From VFJZ01 sp046598415 (lineage in GTDB: Bacteria > Actinomycetota > Thermoleophilia > Gaiellales > F1-60-MAGs149), in assembly GCA_046598415.1 (NCBI GenBank), contig JBKJIG010000102.1, forward strand, positions 62,001 to 126,000: a stretch of DNA of 64,000 nt, read 5' to 3'. The translations under genes and the position numbers were made by a program. Position 1 is the stretch's first letter. Each line of letters starts with the position of its first letter. This document shows, in pieces, positions 7,768-16,434 of this stretch. The notes below the pieces were generated by a model. That model worked only from the letters and a program-made list of their open reading frames with translations, was not told where the DNA came from and ran no database searches.

Positions 7768-8064
7768 CTACCAGCCCTGACCGCGCAGGCGGCGCACCTC
7801 GCCGAGCGTGAGCGACAGCACGGCCGCCACCACGTCGGGCACCGTCTCGTCGGCCATCGGCCCGTCGTTGACCTCCTGCAGCGACGCCACGATCGCGGCC
7901 TCGCGCGACGGGTCGGACAGGCTGTAGCCGTTCGCGGTCTTGTGGTCGTGCAGCCGCCGGACGGCGTCGATGCGGCGGTTCAGTGCCGCCAGCACGTCGC
8001 GGTCGGCCGCATCGATGGCCGCGCGCAGCTCGCGTACGACCGGATCGTCTCCCTGCCCTGGCAT
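7768..8064 (-). CDS. Chorismate mutase type II (AroQ)-like protein
   Basis: This small all-helical protein (98 residues) shows the AroQ pattern: VRELRAAIDAADRDVLAALN, RRIDAVRRLHDHK (Arg and Lys of the active site), DPSREAAIV (Arg-Glu), and a C-terminal helix. Chorismate mutase turns chorismate into prephenate for Phe/Tyr synthesis. No fused prephenate dehydratase or DAHP synthase domain is present. It lies tail-to-tail with the DUF151 gene (6 nt apart). Confidence 0.8.
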   Translation of the reverse strand: MPGQGDDPVVRELRAAIDAADRDVLAALNRRIDAVRRLHDHKTANGYSLSDPSREAAIVASLQEVNDGPMADETVPDVVAAVLSLTLGEVRRLRGQGW

Positions 8065-8123
8065 GGGGCGCAAGTGTAGGGCCTGCCTGGGATCTGACGT
8101 CTCACCCGGACGTTCGAGACCGA

Positions 8124-8795
8124 TCAGCTGATCGCGATCGCCAGGACGAGGGCGACGGTGTTGTTCAGCGCGTGAGCGATCATCCCCGGGACGATCGAAC
8201 GCGATCGCGAGCGGATCACCCCGAGCAGCAGGCCGTAGACCGCGAGGACGGGAAACGCCGCCGGCACGAAGTGGACGGCCCCGAAGACGACCGCGGTGGC
8301 GCCGATCGCGACGGGCTGGCCGAACCGTTCGAGGGCGCCCTGCACGAGCCCCCGGAAGTAGAGCTCCTCGGCAATCGGCCCGGCGACGCCGACACCCAGG
8401 AACGCCAGCACCACGCCGACCACTGCTGTGGCACCGCCGGGGAACGGGCGGGGGTCGAAACCCTGTTCGCGGACGCCGTGGAAGATCGGCTCGAGGGCCA
8501 GGCTCGCGACGAGTGCGACCGCGAATGTCGCGGCGACGGCAGCGGTCGTCCAGCCGACCGGCGTTCGCCGCAGCGCCAGGTTGGTCGACGGGTCGCCGTG
8601 ACGACTGGCCACCACCATGGTTGCGCCGACGAGCGCGGCGTAGCTGCCGAGCACGACGACGCCGAAGCGGATGCTGTAGATACCGTCCGCGCCGCTCGGT
8701 GGCCGCAGGATCACGGTCAGCACCGCCAGGGCTGCGAACTGCGCCACGAACGGGGCCAGGACGAGCAGCCACGGGACACGGCGTTCAGGCGGCAT
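8124..8795 (-). CDS. CPBP-family intramembrane glutamic protease
   Basis: The 223-residue multipass membrane protein has the three signature motifs of CPBP (CAAX protease/bacteriocin-processing, Abi) enzymes: AEELYFRGLV (EExxxR), FGAVHF (FxxxH) and IAHALNN (HxxxN). These residues form an intramembrane active site like Rce1. Substrates in bacteria are mostly unknown; roles range from bacteriocin self-immunity to processing of membrane proteins. Its start overlaps the end of the HAD gene by 11 nt, so it is the last gene of the lipoprotein-HAD-CPBP unit. Confidence 0.9.
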   Translation of the reverse strand: MPPERRVPWLLVLAPFVAQFAALAVLTVILRPPSGADGIYSIRFGVVVLGSYAALVGATMVVASRHGDPSTNLALRRTPVGWTTAAVAATFAVALVASLALEPIFHGVREQGFDPRPFPGGATAVVGVVLAFLGVGVAGPIAEELYFRGLVQGALERFGQPVAIGATAVVFGAVHFVPAAFPVLAVYGLLLGVIRSRSRSIVPGMIAHALNNTVALVLAIAIS

Positions 8796-9489
8796 GGTCG
8801 AGGTCGAGCAGCGCGGGGAGCTCGAGCAGGGTGGCGATGCGGGGGCGCCGCGTCGCGATGGTGCCGTCGCGCACCAGGTGAACGGCGTGCAGGTGGGCCG
8901 CGCGCGCCCCGTCGACGTCGCCGGCGGCGTCGTCGCCCACGTGCAGCATGCGATGGGGCCGGGTGTCCAGCAGCTCGCAGGCGCGCTCGAAGATGGCCGC
9001 GTCGGGCTTCGACGAGCCCACCTCCGCCGACGTCACCACCGCGTCGACGAACGACGCCAGGCCCAGCCGCCGCAGCACGTCGTGCAGCGACACGTCCCAG
9101 TTCGACACGACGCCGATCGCGAGGCCCGACGTGCGCAGCCGCTCCATCACGTCGGCGGTGTCGGGGTACACCTCGAAGGCGATGGCGTCGGTGAGGCACG
9201 GCAGCAGCGCGCCGGCGTCGAGCCCGACCTGGAGCGCATCGGCGAGCACGCCGGCGCACTCCAGGCGCACGGCCGCGAGCGCCTCGCGTGTGCCGGCGCG
9301 GTGGCTGATCGCGCGGTAGTGCCGGATCTCGGCCTGCATCGCCACGTGGGAGCGGTCGAGCGAGATGTCGACGCGGTGGTGGTGGCGCAGCGCGCGCTGC
9401 AGGCGCGGCACCGGATCGGCCAGCGTCAGGATGGTGCCCATCGCGTCGAACGTGACCGCGTCGAGGTCGCTGCGGCGGGGCGTCGTCAC
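8785..9489 (-). CDS. HAD-superfamily hydrolase (HAD-IA)
   Basis: The 234-residue protein has HAD motif I as FDAMGT (nucleophile Asp kept, second Asp replaced by Met), motif II VVSNWD, motif III SKPD and motif IV HVGDDAAGDVDGA. The missing second Asp resembles haloacid dehalogenase/HDHD3-type members more than classical phosphatases, so the substrate is open. The GTG start overlaps the TGA of the upstream lipoprotein gene (GTGA), arguing for coupling. The frame remains open upstream but loses similarity there. Confidence 0.86.
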   Translation of the reverse strand: MTTPRRSDLDAVTFDAMGTILTLADPVPRLQRALRHHHRVDISLDRSHVAMQAEIRHYRAISHRAGTREALAAVRLECAGVLADALQVGLDAGALLPCLTDAIAFEVYPDTADVMERLRTSGLAIGVVSNWDVSLHDVLRRLGLASFVDAVVTSAEVGSSKPDAAIFERACELLDTRPHRMLHVGDDAAGDVDGARAAHLHAVHLVRDGTIATRRPRIATLLELPALLDLDHAA

Positions 9490-10262
9490 GTGGCCGGGTG
9501 CAGCACCGCGACCAGGGCGGCCAGCCGGGCGGGCAGGTCGGGCGATGGCGTGAACGTGGCCGGGTCGACGATCTCGAACCGCTTCTGGCTCACGGCCCCG
9601 ACGTGCTTCAGCTCGTCCAGCCTGCGCAACGACGACAGGGTGCGCGGCGTGCCAGGCGTCACCAGCCAGACATCGGGCTTCTCCCGCGCGGCGGCAGCGA
9701 GGGTGGAGTACCCGACGACGGTCGAGTTGAGCCGCTGCACGAGACCGGCGAGGGCCCGCGCCGCCGTGCCCTCGACCAGCACCTTCGTCGGCGGCTCGCC
9801 CGCGGCGCGGGCGAGTGACGCCCGAACGCCATCGTCGACCGTTCGGGCCAGCTCCACACCCTCCGCCGGCTTGCCGGCGGCCAGCGCCAGGCGGGCGATC
9901 AGCTCGCCGGCCACGGTCGGGTCGGTCAGCGTCCAGCGCAGCACCGGGACGCCGGCGGGCGTCTCGACATCGGGTGCGAGCACCGCCATGCGCGGCAGAG
10001 GCGTGGCCGAGAGCCGCTTGGCGACGTCGTCGACGGGGACCAGCTCGACCGGCGCGCCGAGCGCCCGGAGGGTCGCGGCGGCGCCGGCGTCGGTGGTGAT
10101 CGTCGGTCCGTCGCCGGGGCGCACACGCACGGTGCCGCCGGCGCCGTCGGGCACCGTCACGACTGCGTCGGGCACGACGGCGATCGGCTCGCTGCGGGCG
10201 CCGCAACCCGCGCCGAGGAGTGCGATCGCCGCCAGGGGAACGATGTACGAGCGGCGGACCAT
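9486..10262 (-). CDS. Lipoprotein with TroA-like substrate-binding fold
   Basis: This 258-residue protein has a lipoprotein signal peptide: Arg-Arg, hydrophobic stretch, and lipobox LLGAGC with Cys20. The mature part resembles cobalamin/iron-siderophore or metal-binding ABC substrate-binding proteins (TroA-like): two alpha/beta lobes, with ATLRALGAPVELVPVDDVAK typical of that fold. No ABC permease or ATPase is nearby, so the ligand is unknown. The promoter is probably the TATCAT box 8 nt upstream of the ATG (10271-10276), leaving almost no leader. Confidence 0.7.
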   Translation of the reverse strand: MVRRSYIVPLAAIALLGAGCGARSEPIAVVPDAVVTVPDGAGGTVRVRPGDGPTITTDAGAAATLRALGAPVELVPVDDVAKRLSATPLPRMAVLAPDVETPAGVPVLRWTLTDPTVAGELIARLALAAGKPAEGVELARTVDDGVRASLARAAGEPPTKVLVEGTAARALAGLVQRLNSTVVGYSTLAAAAREKPDVWLVTPGTPRTLSSLRRLDELKHVGAVSQKRFEIVDPATFTPSPDLPARLAALVAVLHPAT

Positions 10263-10270
10263 CGGCGCCC

Positions 10271-10276
10271 ATGATA
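10271..10276 (-). promoter_or_regulatory. -10 box of the lipoprotein operon
   Basis: On the minus strand this reads TATCAT. Only 8 nt separate it from the ATG at 10262, so the expected transcription start falls at or next to the start codon (leaderless). Confidence 0.55.
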
Positions 10277-10321
10277 GTCCGGGGCAGGGGCGCGCCCGCC
10301 GACCGCGAAAGCGGGGGTTCG

Positions 10322-11098
10322 ATGGAACCGGACCGCCTGATCACGATCGGGGTCGTCGTGGTGCTGGCCTTCGTCGCGTCCTGGCTCTCGGAGCGCTGGT
10401 TCCGGTCGCAGGAACGGCGGCTGGCCGAGACCTACCGCGGCGACTTCGCGAGCGCCAAGACGCGCTTTCGCCTGATCCGCCGCGTCGTCGTCGTCAGCGT
10501 CGTCCTGCTGGCTCTGTTGTCTACTCTGACAACGATTCCGGCAACGCAGGAACTGGCCCGCGCGCTGCTCGCATCGAGCGCCGTGGCCGCCGTCGCGGCG
10601 GGCTTCGCGCTGCGCACACCGCTCGGCAACGTCGCCGCCGGGCTCCAGATCGCCTTCACCCAGCCGTTCCGCCTCGGCGACCGCATCGAGGCGAACGCCT
10701 GCAGTGGTGTGGTCGAAGAGATCAAGCTGTCGTATACCGTGCTGCGGACGGACGATGGCCGGCGGGCCTATCTTCCGAACGAGCAACTGATCGCCACGCC
10801 CATCGTGAACGCGACCATCGAAGACCCCACCCGTGCGCAGACCGTCACCGTCCCGGTCGCGCCGGGCGCCGATCTCACGCGCGCTCGCGCCGTGCTGCAG
10901 GAGGTCGCGGATACCGTTCCCGGCCGCGTCGCCGCGCCGGCGCCGACGGTGCGCATCACCGACGTCACCTTCCAGTTCGCCACCTTCTCGGTGACCGCCT
11001 GGGTGGCCGACGGCGGCACCGCGTTCGAGGTCTCGTCCGAGCTGCGCGAGCGCGCCGTTACGGCGCTGCGGGACGAGGGGATGCTCGCCGGTGCCTGA
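10322..11098 (+). CDS. Small-conductance mechanosensitive channel (MscS family)
   Basis: The 258-residue protein has two or three transmembrane helices. The pore-lining TM3-like Gly/Ala segment (SSAVAAVAAGFALRTPLGNVAAG) is followed by the MscS beta domain with FRLGDRIE and YLPNEQLIATPIVN. MscS channels open under membrane tension and release solutes in hypo-osmotic shock. It is shorter than E. coli MscS (286 residues) at the N-terminus. Its 3' end overlaps the start of the PBP1A gene, so the two are likely co-translated. Confidence 0.9.
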   Translation: MEPDRLITIGVVVVLAFVASWLSERWFRSQERRLAETYRGDFASAKTRFRLIRRVVVVSVVLLALLSTLTTIPATQELARALLASSAVAAVAAGFALRTPLGNVAAGLQIAFTQPFRLGDRIEANACSGVVEEIKLSYTVLRTDDGRRAYLPNEQLIATPIVNATIEDPTRAQTVTVPVAPGADLTRARAVLQEVADTVPGRVAAPAPTVRITDVTFQFATFSVTAWVADGGTAFEVSSELRERAVTALRDEGMLAGA

Positions 11099-13214
11099 GA
11101 TGGAGGGACGCAAGGGCGCCTCGCGCCGCGGCCGGCGCTCGAAGCGCGGCCGCCGCACGCGCTCCGGCGCAGTCCTCAGCGCCGTCTTCGCGACGGTGCT
11201 CGTGCTATTCGTCAGCGTGGTCGTGGTCGCGGCCGTCGGCGCATCCAACTACTACGGCGGCCTCACGCACCTGGACGAGCTGCAGCAGGTGCCGCAGGGC
11301 CAGAACTCCGCCATCTACGCGCGCGACGGCAGCCGCCTGACCGTGATCGCGAGCGATAAGAATCGCCGCTACGTCTCGCTCGACCGCATCTCGGCGTGGC
11401 TGCCCGCCGCCACCATCGCGATCGAGGACCGGCGCTTCTACGAGCACCACGGCGTCGACTGGAAGGCCGTCGGCCGCGCCGCCGTGAAGAACCTCGAGGC
11501 CGGGCGCGTGGCCGAGGGCGGCTCGACGCTGACGCAGCAGCTGGTGCGGAACATCTACCCGCAGATCACCAACGAGGTGACGCTCAAGCGCAAACTCAAC
11601 GAGGCACTGGTCGCGCGCGAGCTCGAGCAGCAGCACCCCAAGAAGTGGATCCTCGAGCAGTACCTGAACACCGTCCCGTACGGGCACAGCGCCTACGGCG
11701 CCGAGGCGGCCGCACAGATCTACTTCTCGAAGAGCGCCAGGGATCTGACGATCGCGCAGGCCGCGCTGCTGGCCGGCCTGCCGCAGGGCCCGAGCCGCTA
11801 CGACCCGTTCGTGCACGCGAGGGCCGCCAAGGACCGCCGGGTCGAGGTGCTGCAGGCGATGCTCGACCAGGGCGTCATCACGCAAGACCAGTACGCTGCG
11901 GCGTCGGCCTCCAAGCTGGGCCTGAAGCGCGGCGACCTGTTCGGCCGCACGACCGAGCCGTACGTCGAGCAGTACGTGCGCTCGCAGCTCGAGAGCGACA
12001 CCGAGTTCGGCTCGCAGGCCGTGCTCGGCGGCGGTCTGAAGGTGACCACGACCATCGACCCCGCCATGCAGAAGCTCGCGTACAACGCGATGCGCAACGT
12101 GCTGAAGCTGCCGCCCTGCCCGAAGGCGCCGAAGCCGTCGTGCGACCCGGCCGCGGCGCTCGTCTCGATCCGCCCCTCCACCGGCGAGATCGTCGCGATG
12201 ACCTCCACGTCGAAGTTCAAGAACACGCAGTTCAACTTCGCGCAGGGCCAGCGCCAGCCCGGATCGACGTTCAAGCCGTTCACGCTCGCCGCGGCCATCG
12301 AGGCGGGCATCAACCCGGCCACAACCTACTACCAGTCCGCGCCGTTCACCATCGACAAGACCGACCAGTGGGGCCAGATCTACGGCCCGTGGAAGGTGCA
12401 AACGGCCGACAACGGCTACAAGGGGCGCATCTCGCTGGAGCGCGCAACGCTGGCGTCCGACAACACCGTCTACGCCCAGCTGGTCCTCGACGTGGGGCCG
12501 GAAGAGGTCAAGGCCGTCGCCCAGCGGATGGGCATCAACCAGTCGCCGCTGGAGGCCGTGCCGTCACTGACGCTCGGCTCGAACTCCGTCACGCCGCTCG
12601 AGATGGCGTCGGCCTACGCGTCGTTCGCGGCCGGCGGCGTCTACCGCAAGCCGCGCATCATCTCGAAGATCACGTTCGCCGGCTCGGACCGCGTCGTGAA
12701 GGTGAAGTCGAAGGGCAAGCGCGTGATGGCCGACGGCGTCGCCGCCGAAGTGACCCGCATCCTGGGCGAGAACATGCGCGCCGGCACGGGCACCCGCGCG
12801 CGGACGTCGGACGACCGCCCGCAGGCCGGCAAGACGGGCACCACCGACGACGTCAAGGACGCCTGGTTCTGCGGCTACACGCCCGACCTCGCGACCTGCG
12901 TGTGGATCGGCTACCCGATCTCCGAGAAGTACTCGCTGCGCGGCGTCGAGGGCGTCGGCACGGTCTTCGGCGGCACGCTGCCGGCCGCCATCTGGCGCGG
13001 CTTCATGGAGAAAGCCCTGGCCAAGATGCCGCCGCACGACTTCCCGGCGCCCAAGAACCCGCCGACGTTCATCGCGAACTTCCGCTCCGAGTTCACCGAG
13101 CGGGCCGTGGTCGTGGCGCCGCCGGTGACGCCGGACAAGCCCAAGAAGGGCGACAAGGGCCGTGACGGCGGGGCTGCCGGTGGCGGCGGGGCCGGCACCG
13201 GCACCGGCAACTAG
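11091..13214 (+). CDS. Class A penicillin-binding protein (PBP1A type)
   Basis: This bifunctional peptidoglycan synthase has 707 residues. A basic cytoplasmic tail and one membrane helix (residues ~27-50) precede the GT51 glycosyltransferase domain with catalytic Glu112 (AIEDRRFYEHHG) and EGGSTLTQQLVRN. The transpeptidase domain has SxxK (PGSTFKPF, Ser392), SDN (456-458) and KTG (581-583). The C-terminus is a Gly/Lys/Pro-rich extracytoplasmic tail. GTG at the MscS overlap is taken as start; ATG at 11100 is possible. It polymerises and crosslinks the cell wall at the outer face of the membrane. Confidence 0.96.
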   Translation: MPEMEGRKGASRRGRRSKRGRRTRSGAVLSAVFATVLVLFVSVVVVAAVGASNYYGGLTHLDELQQVPQGQNSAIYARDGSRLTVIASDKNRRYVSLDRISAWLPAATIAIEDRRFYEHHGVDWKAVGRAAVKNLEAGRVAEGGSTLTQQLVRNIYPQITNEVTLKRKLNEALVARELEQQHPKKWILEQYLNTVPYGHSAYGAEAAAQIYFSKSARDLTIAQAALLAGLPQGPSRYDPFVHARAAKDRRVEVLQAMLDQGVITQDQYAAASASKLGLKRGDLFGRTTEPYVEQYVRSQLESDTEFGSQAVLGGGLKVTTTIDPAMQKLAYNAMRNVLKLPPCPKAPKPSCDPAAALVSIRPSTGEIVAMTSTSKFKNTQFNFAQGQRQPGSTFKPFTLAAAIEAGINPATTYYQSAPFTIDKTDQWGQIYGPWKVQTADNGYKGRISLERATLASDNTVYAQLVLDVGPEEVKAVAQRMGINQSPLEAVPSLTLGSNSVTPLEMASAYASFAAGGVYRKPRIISKITFAGSDRVVKVKSKGKRVMADGVAAEVTRILGENMRAGTGTRARTSDDRPQAGKTGTTDDVKDAWFCGYTPDLATCVWIGYPISEKYSLRGVEGVGTVFGGTLPAAIWRGFMEKALAKMPPHDFPAPKNPPTFIANFRSEFTERAVVVAPPVTPDKPKKGDKGRDGGAAGGGGAGTGTGN

Positions 13215-13236
13215 CCAGCGAACGGGCGGGCGTCGC

Positions 13237-14418
13237 TCAGCCGGGCGGGATCGTGACCGTGACCGGCACCGTGATGGTCGCCGTCGTGGCGTCCGGGAAG
13301 GTGACGGTGGTCTCGGCGGTGGTGAATACCGTGCTGCCCGGGAACGGTGTGCCGCCCTCGGTGGTGGTCTCGAAGACCGTCGTGACCTGGCCCGGCAGCG
13401 TCTCGGTGACCGTCGACTCGAAGGTCGGGACGACCGGGAACGTGGCCGGCGTGGAGACCGTGCCGGGCAGCGTCAGCGTGTCCGTCGTGACGCTCGGCGC
13501 CGTGGTGCCCGTGTCGACCGTGACGGTGGTCGCGCCCTTGTCGCCATCGTCGTCGTGCGTCACGGCGAAGGCCGCGCCGACGCCGAGCAGCGCGATCACG
13601 GCGAGGCCGGTCGCGAGGGCGAAATCGCTGGTGGTGCGCGCGACCGCGCGTGTCATCGCCGGGCGGCTGGCGAGGACGACCGCACGGGTCTCGCTCGCGG
13701 GCTCCCCCGCCAGGTCGCGCAGGCGCATCGACGCGGCGGCGGCAGGGGGTGGCGGACGCAGCTCGTCGTCGGAGAGCAGCGACAGGATCAGGCCGTTCAG
13801 GGCCGGCTCGACGTCGGGCACGAGCTCGACGGGAGGCGTGGCGGGCGTGGCCGGCGCGCGGCCGCAGACGAACACGTAGAGCAGGCGGCCGAGCTGGCGG
13901 AGGTCGTCGGTCGGCGCGGCGTCGGTGACGGCGCCGCCGAGCGCTGCAGCCTGCAGCATCTTGGCACCGGCGCCGCCGAGGATGGCGCGGCCGGCGCTGT
14001 CGAGCACGATCGCCTCGCTGCCGATGGCGCCGTGCAGGAGGCGCGACGCGTGCAGCATGGCGATCGCGTCGGCGATGTCCGCGCCGACCAGCAGCGCCTG
14101 GCGACGCGGAACCGTGACGCCGGCGCCGAGACGCGCACCCTCGATGTGCTGTTCGACGACGATCGCGTCGAGCTCGGGATCGCCGCCGGGCTCCGTCCAC
14201 GCCAGGATCGGCGACAGGCACGGGTGACGCACGGCCTGGTAGCGGGCGGCCAGCTCGCCGAACGCCCCCGGCACCGTGCCGGCACGGGCGAACCGCGCCA
14301 CCTCGACCTGGGCGTCCGTGACCGTATCGACCGCGAGATCGCGGGGGACTCCACCGATGGGGGGGAGCGGTGCCGCGATCCGGTACCGACCCGCGAGTAC
14401 GTCAGGCTGACCGCTCAC
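13237..14418 (-). CDS. Membrane-anchored pseudokinase with Thr-rich extracytoplasmic tail
   Basis: The N-terminal ~270 residues follow the bacterial Ser/Thr kinase fold (LAGRYRI start, VVEQHIEG hinge, ADIADAIAMLHASRLLHGAI). Every key catalytic element is lost: the VAIK lysine is in VEVARF without Lys, HRD is HGA (129-131) and DFG reads LGGAG. A single transmembrane helix (~280-305) leads to a ~90-residue Thr/Val/Pro-rich extracytoplasmic segment instead of PASTA repeats. It is probably a signalling scaffold or sensor, like other actinobacterial pseudokinases such as MviN. The GTG start follows a GGAAGG Shine-Dalgarno (14427-14432) and a TATACA -10 box (14437-14442). It converges on PBP1A. Confidence 0.78.
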   Translation of the reverse strand: MSGQPDVLAGRYRIAAPLPPIGGVPRDLAVDTVTDAQVEVARFARAGTVPGAFGELAARYQAVRHPCLSPILAWTEPGGDPELDAIVVEQHIEGARLGAGVTVPRRQALLVGADIADAIAMLHASRLLHGAIGSEAIVLDSAGRAILGGAGAKMLQAAALGGAVTDAAPTDDLRQLGRLLYVFVCGRAPATPATPPVELVPDVEPALNGLILSLLSDDELRPPPPAAAASMRLRDLAGEPASETRAVVLASRPAMTRAVARTTSDFALATGLAVIALLGVGAAFAVTHDDDGDKGATTVTVDTGTTAPSVTTDTLTLPGTVSTPATFPVVPTFESTVTETLPGQVTTVFETTTEGGTPFPGSTVFTTAETTVTFPDATTATITVPVTVTIPPG

Positions 14419-14462
14419 CACGAGGACCTTCCGCGCTGTATAGCATGATCCTTCTGACCGGC

Positions 14463-15647
14463 ATGGATCTCGACACCACTCAGACACTACTCGGGCTTCG
14501 CGAAGCGCGCGAACGTCTCTGCGCCGCGGGCGCGCGCCTGGACGCGGACGTCGTCGTCGTCGGCGAGGCCCTCGGACGCGTGCTCCGGGAACCCCACCAC
14601 GCGCTCGTCGACCTGCCGGGCTGGGACAACTCCGCGCTCGACGGCTTCGCGCTGCGGGCCGTCGACAGCGACCGCGAACTGCCGGTTGCGTTCGCCGTCT
14701 CGGCCGGCGACGATCCGGCGCCGCTGCCGCCCGGTGCGGCCGTGTCGATCGCGACCGGCGGCGTGCTGCCGGAGGGCGCCGACGCGGTGGTCGCCGTCGA
14801 GGACGCGACCTCGGACGGCTCGCGCATGCGCGCCGGCTCGCCGCTCTCCGCAGGTGCCGGCGTGCGCCGCCGCGCCGCCGACATCACCCGCGGTGCGCTC
14901 GTCGTCGACGACGGCACGCTGCTGACGGCGATCGCCGTCTCGTCGCTGGCCGCCGCGGGGCTCGGCGTGGTGCGCTGCACCCGGCGGCCCCGCGTGATCG
15001 TGCTGACGACGGGCGACGAGCTGGTGGCGCCCGGGTCGCCGTTGCACCGCGGACAGGTGCACGACTCCAACTCGCTGCTGCTGGCGGGCACGCTGACGTC
15101 GTTCGGCTGCGACGTCGAACACGGTGGCCGCGTGCCCGACACCCGCGAGGAGACGGAGCGCCTGTTCGCCGGCGCGCTGGAGGCCGACCTCGTCGTGTCG
15201 AGCGGCGGCGTCTCGGTCGGGCCGCGCGACCACGTCAAGCCGGCCCTCGCAGCGCTCGGCGTCGAGGAGCTGTTCTGGCGCGTGGCGGTCCAGCCGGGAA
15301 AGCCGGTGTGGGCAGGGCGCGCACCGACCGGCGCGATCGTCCTCGGGCTGCCCGGCAACCCGCTGTCGGCGCTCGTCGGCCTGCACCTGCTGATCCGGCC
15401 GCTGGTCCGCGTCCTGCTCGGCCTGGCAGCCCCGGGTGAGGTCTCGTTGCCGCTCGCGACCGCGGTGCGACGGCTGGGCCGTCGGACGCGGGCGCTGCCG
15501 GCGCGCGTCGAGGGCGGCCGCATCCATCCCCTCGCCGACGCGTCGCATCAGATCGCGCGGGCGGCGGCGGCCGACGGGCTCGTGCTCGTCGAGGCGGGAA
15601 GGGGCGACCTCGCCGCCGGTACCGAGGCGGCGTTCGTCGCGCTCTGA
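14463..15647 (+). CDS. moeA: Molybdopterin molybdenumtransferase MoeA
   Basis: MoeA inserts molybdate into adenylylated molybdopterin, the last common step of Mo cofactor synthesis. The 394-residue protein shows DNSALDGFALR, GVLPEGADAVVAVED, the domain III motifs TGDELV, HDSNSLLLAG and SSGGVSVGPRDHVK, then QPGKPVWAG and LGLPGNPLSALV. The second ATG is preferred over 14445 because the TAGCAT -10 box (14441-14446) overlaps the earlier one. It shares a short divergent promoter region with the pseudokinase. Its product would feed the two molybdenum hydroxylase operons further right. Confidence 0.95.
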   Translation: MDLDTTQTLLGLREARERLCAAGARLDADVVVVGEALGRVLREPHHALVDLPGWDNSALDGFALRAVDSDRELPVAFAVSAGDDPAPLPPGAAVSIATGGVLPEGADAVVAVEDATSDGSRMRAGSPLSAGAGVRRRAADITRGALVVDDGTLLTAIAVSSLAAAGLGVVRCTRRPRVIVLTTGDELVAPGSPLHRGQVHDSNSLLLAGTLTSFGCDVEHGGRVPDTREETERLFAGALEADLVVSSGGVSVGPRDHVKPALAALGVEELFWRVAVQPGKPVWAGRAPTGAIVLGLPGNPLSALVGLHLLIRPLVRVLLGLAAPGEVSLPLATAVRRLGRRTRALPARVEGGRIHPLADASHQIARAAAADGLVLVEAGRGDLAAGTEAAFVAL

Positions 15648-15662
15648 CCGGCCGGATCCGCG

Positions 15663-16424
15663 TTAGACGGGTGTGGCCTTGGACGCGCCGGGAACGGTGA
15701 TGGTGACGAGGTCGGCGAACACGACCCAGCGCTGCGAGGCCGAGTAGAGCGGGTGGCAGGCGGAGAGCACGAGCTGCTCGTGCCCGACCTGCCTGATGAT
15801 CGACCAGTCGTTGCTCTTCACGATCTTGTGCGCGCGAACCTGGTAGACGAAGGTGCCGTACGGCATCTTCAGCGTGATCTTGTCGCCCTTCTCCAGGTTG
15901 TTGATGTTGCGGAACGGTGCGGAGAAGGTCGTTCGGTGGCCGGCCACGCCGATGGTGGAGCCGCTGCCGGGGAACGACGTGTTGCCGTAGCGGCCAGGCC
16001 CCTTCGTGAGCGAGCCCCAGCGGTCGGTGCCCTCGACGAGGATCGTCGAGAGGCCCATGCCCGGGATGTTGAGGCGACCGATCGGCGTGCCGAGATGCTT
16101 CTCGTACTGCTTGGCGAAGCGCTTCTGCAGGCGATAGACGGTCTCGACCGCCTTCTCCGCCTCCTTGTCAGCCTCGGTCACCACCGGCGCATCGGGTACG
16201 GCGGGCGTGTTCACGGAGGCCGCGACGGCCACCTGCTCCTGGCGCGCGAGGCTGACGTACTGCTGCTCCTCGGCCTGCAGCTTGGAACCGAGATTCCGCT
16301 GGCTGTAGATGGCGTAGAGGTCGGTGACCGGGTCGCGCCAGAACACCACCGCGCCGGCGTAGGCGATCAGAAGCACGCCAAGGAACATCAGGGCAGTGCC
16401 GGTCCTCCGACGAAATGCGCGCAT
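15663..16424 (-). CDS. Class E-type sortase
   Basis: This is a membrane-bound transpeptidase of 253 residues. After a basic start and one transmembrane helix (~10-30) comes a helical stalk, then the sortase barrel with His163 (GVAGHRTTF), Cys223 (LSACHP) and Arg232 (SASQR). The LSxCxP and SASQR surroundings fit class E/actinobacterial sortases, which anchor surface proteins to the wall. No sorting-signal substrate (LPxTG/LAxTG) was seen in this window, so it may be a housekeeping enzyme. The start is set by a GAGGGGG Shine-Dalgarno directly upstream of ATG. Confidence 0.92.
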   Translation of the reverse strand: MRAFRRRTGTALMFLGVLLIAYAGAVVFWRDPVTDLYAIYSQRNLGSKLQAEEQQYVSLARQEQVAVAASVNTPAVPDAPVVTEADKEAEKAVETVYRLQKRFAKQYEKHLGTPIGRLNIPGMGLSTILVEGTDRWGSLTKGPGRYGNTSFPGSGSTIGVAGHRTTFSAPFRNINNLEKGDKITLKMPYGTFVYQVRAHKIVKSNDWSIIRQVGHEQLVLSACHPLYSASQRWVVFADLVTITVPGASKATPV

Positions 16425-16434
16425 CCCCCTCACC

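Noticed and set aside
8785..10344. One large fused protein covering the HAD and the lipoprotein region
   Set aside because: The open frame through 9490-10344 lacks motifs, while the overlapping frame has a clear lipobox signal peptide and a GTGA junction.
13215..13236. Strong terminator between PBP1A and the pseudokinase
   Set aside because: The 22-nt gap contains no stable stem-loop.
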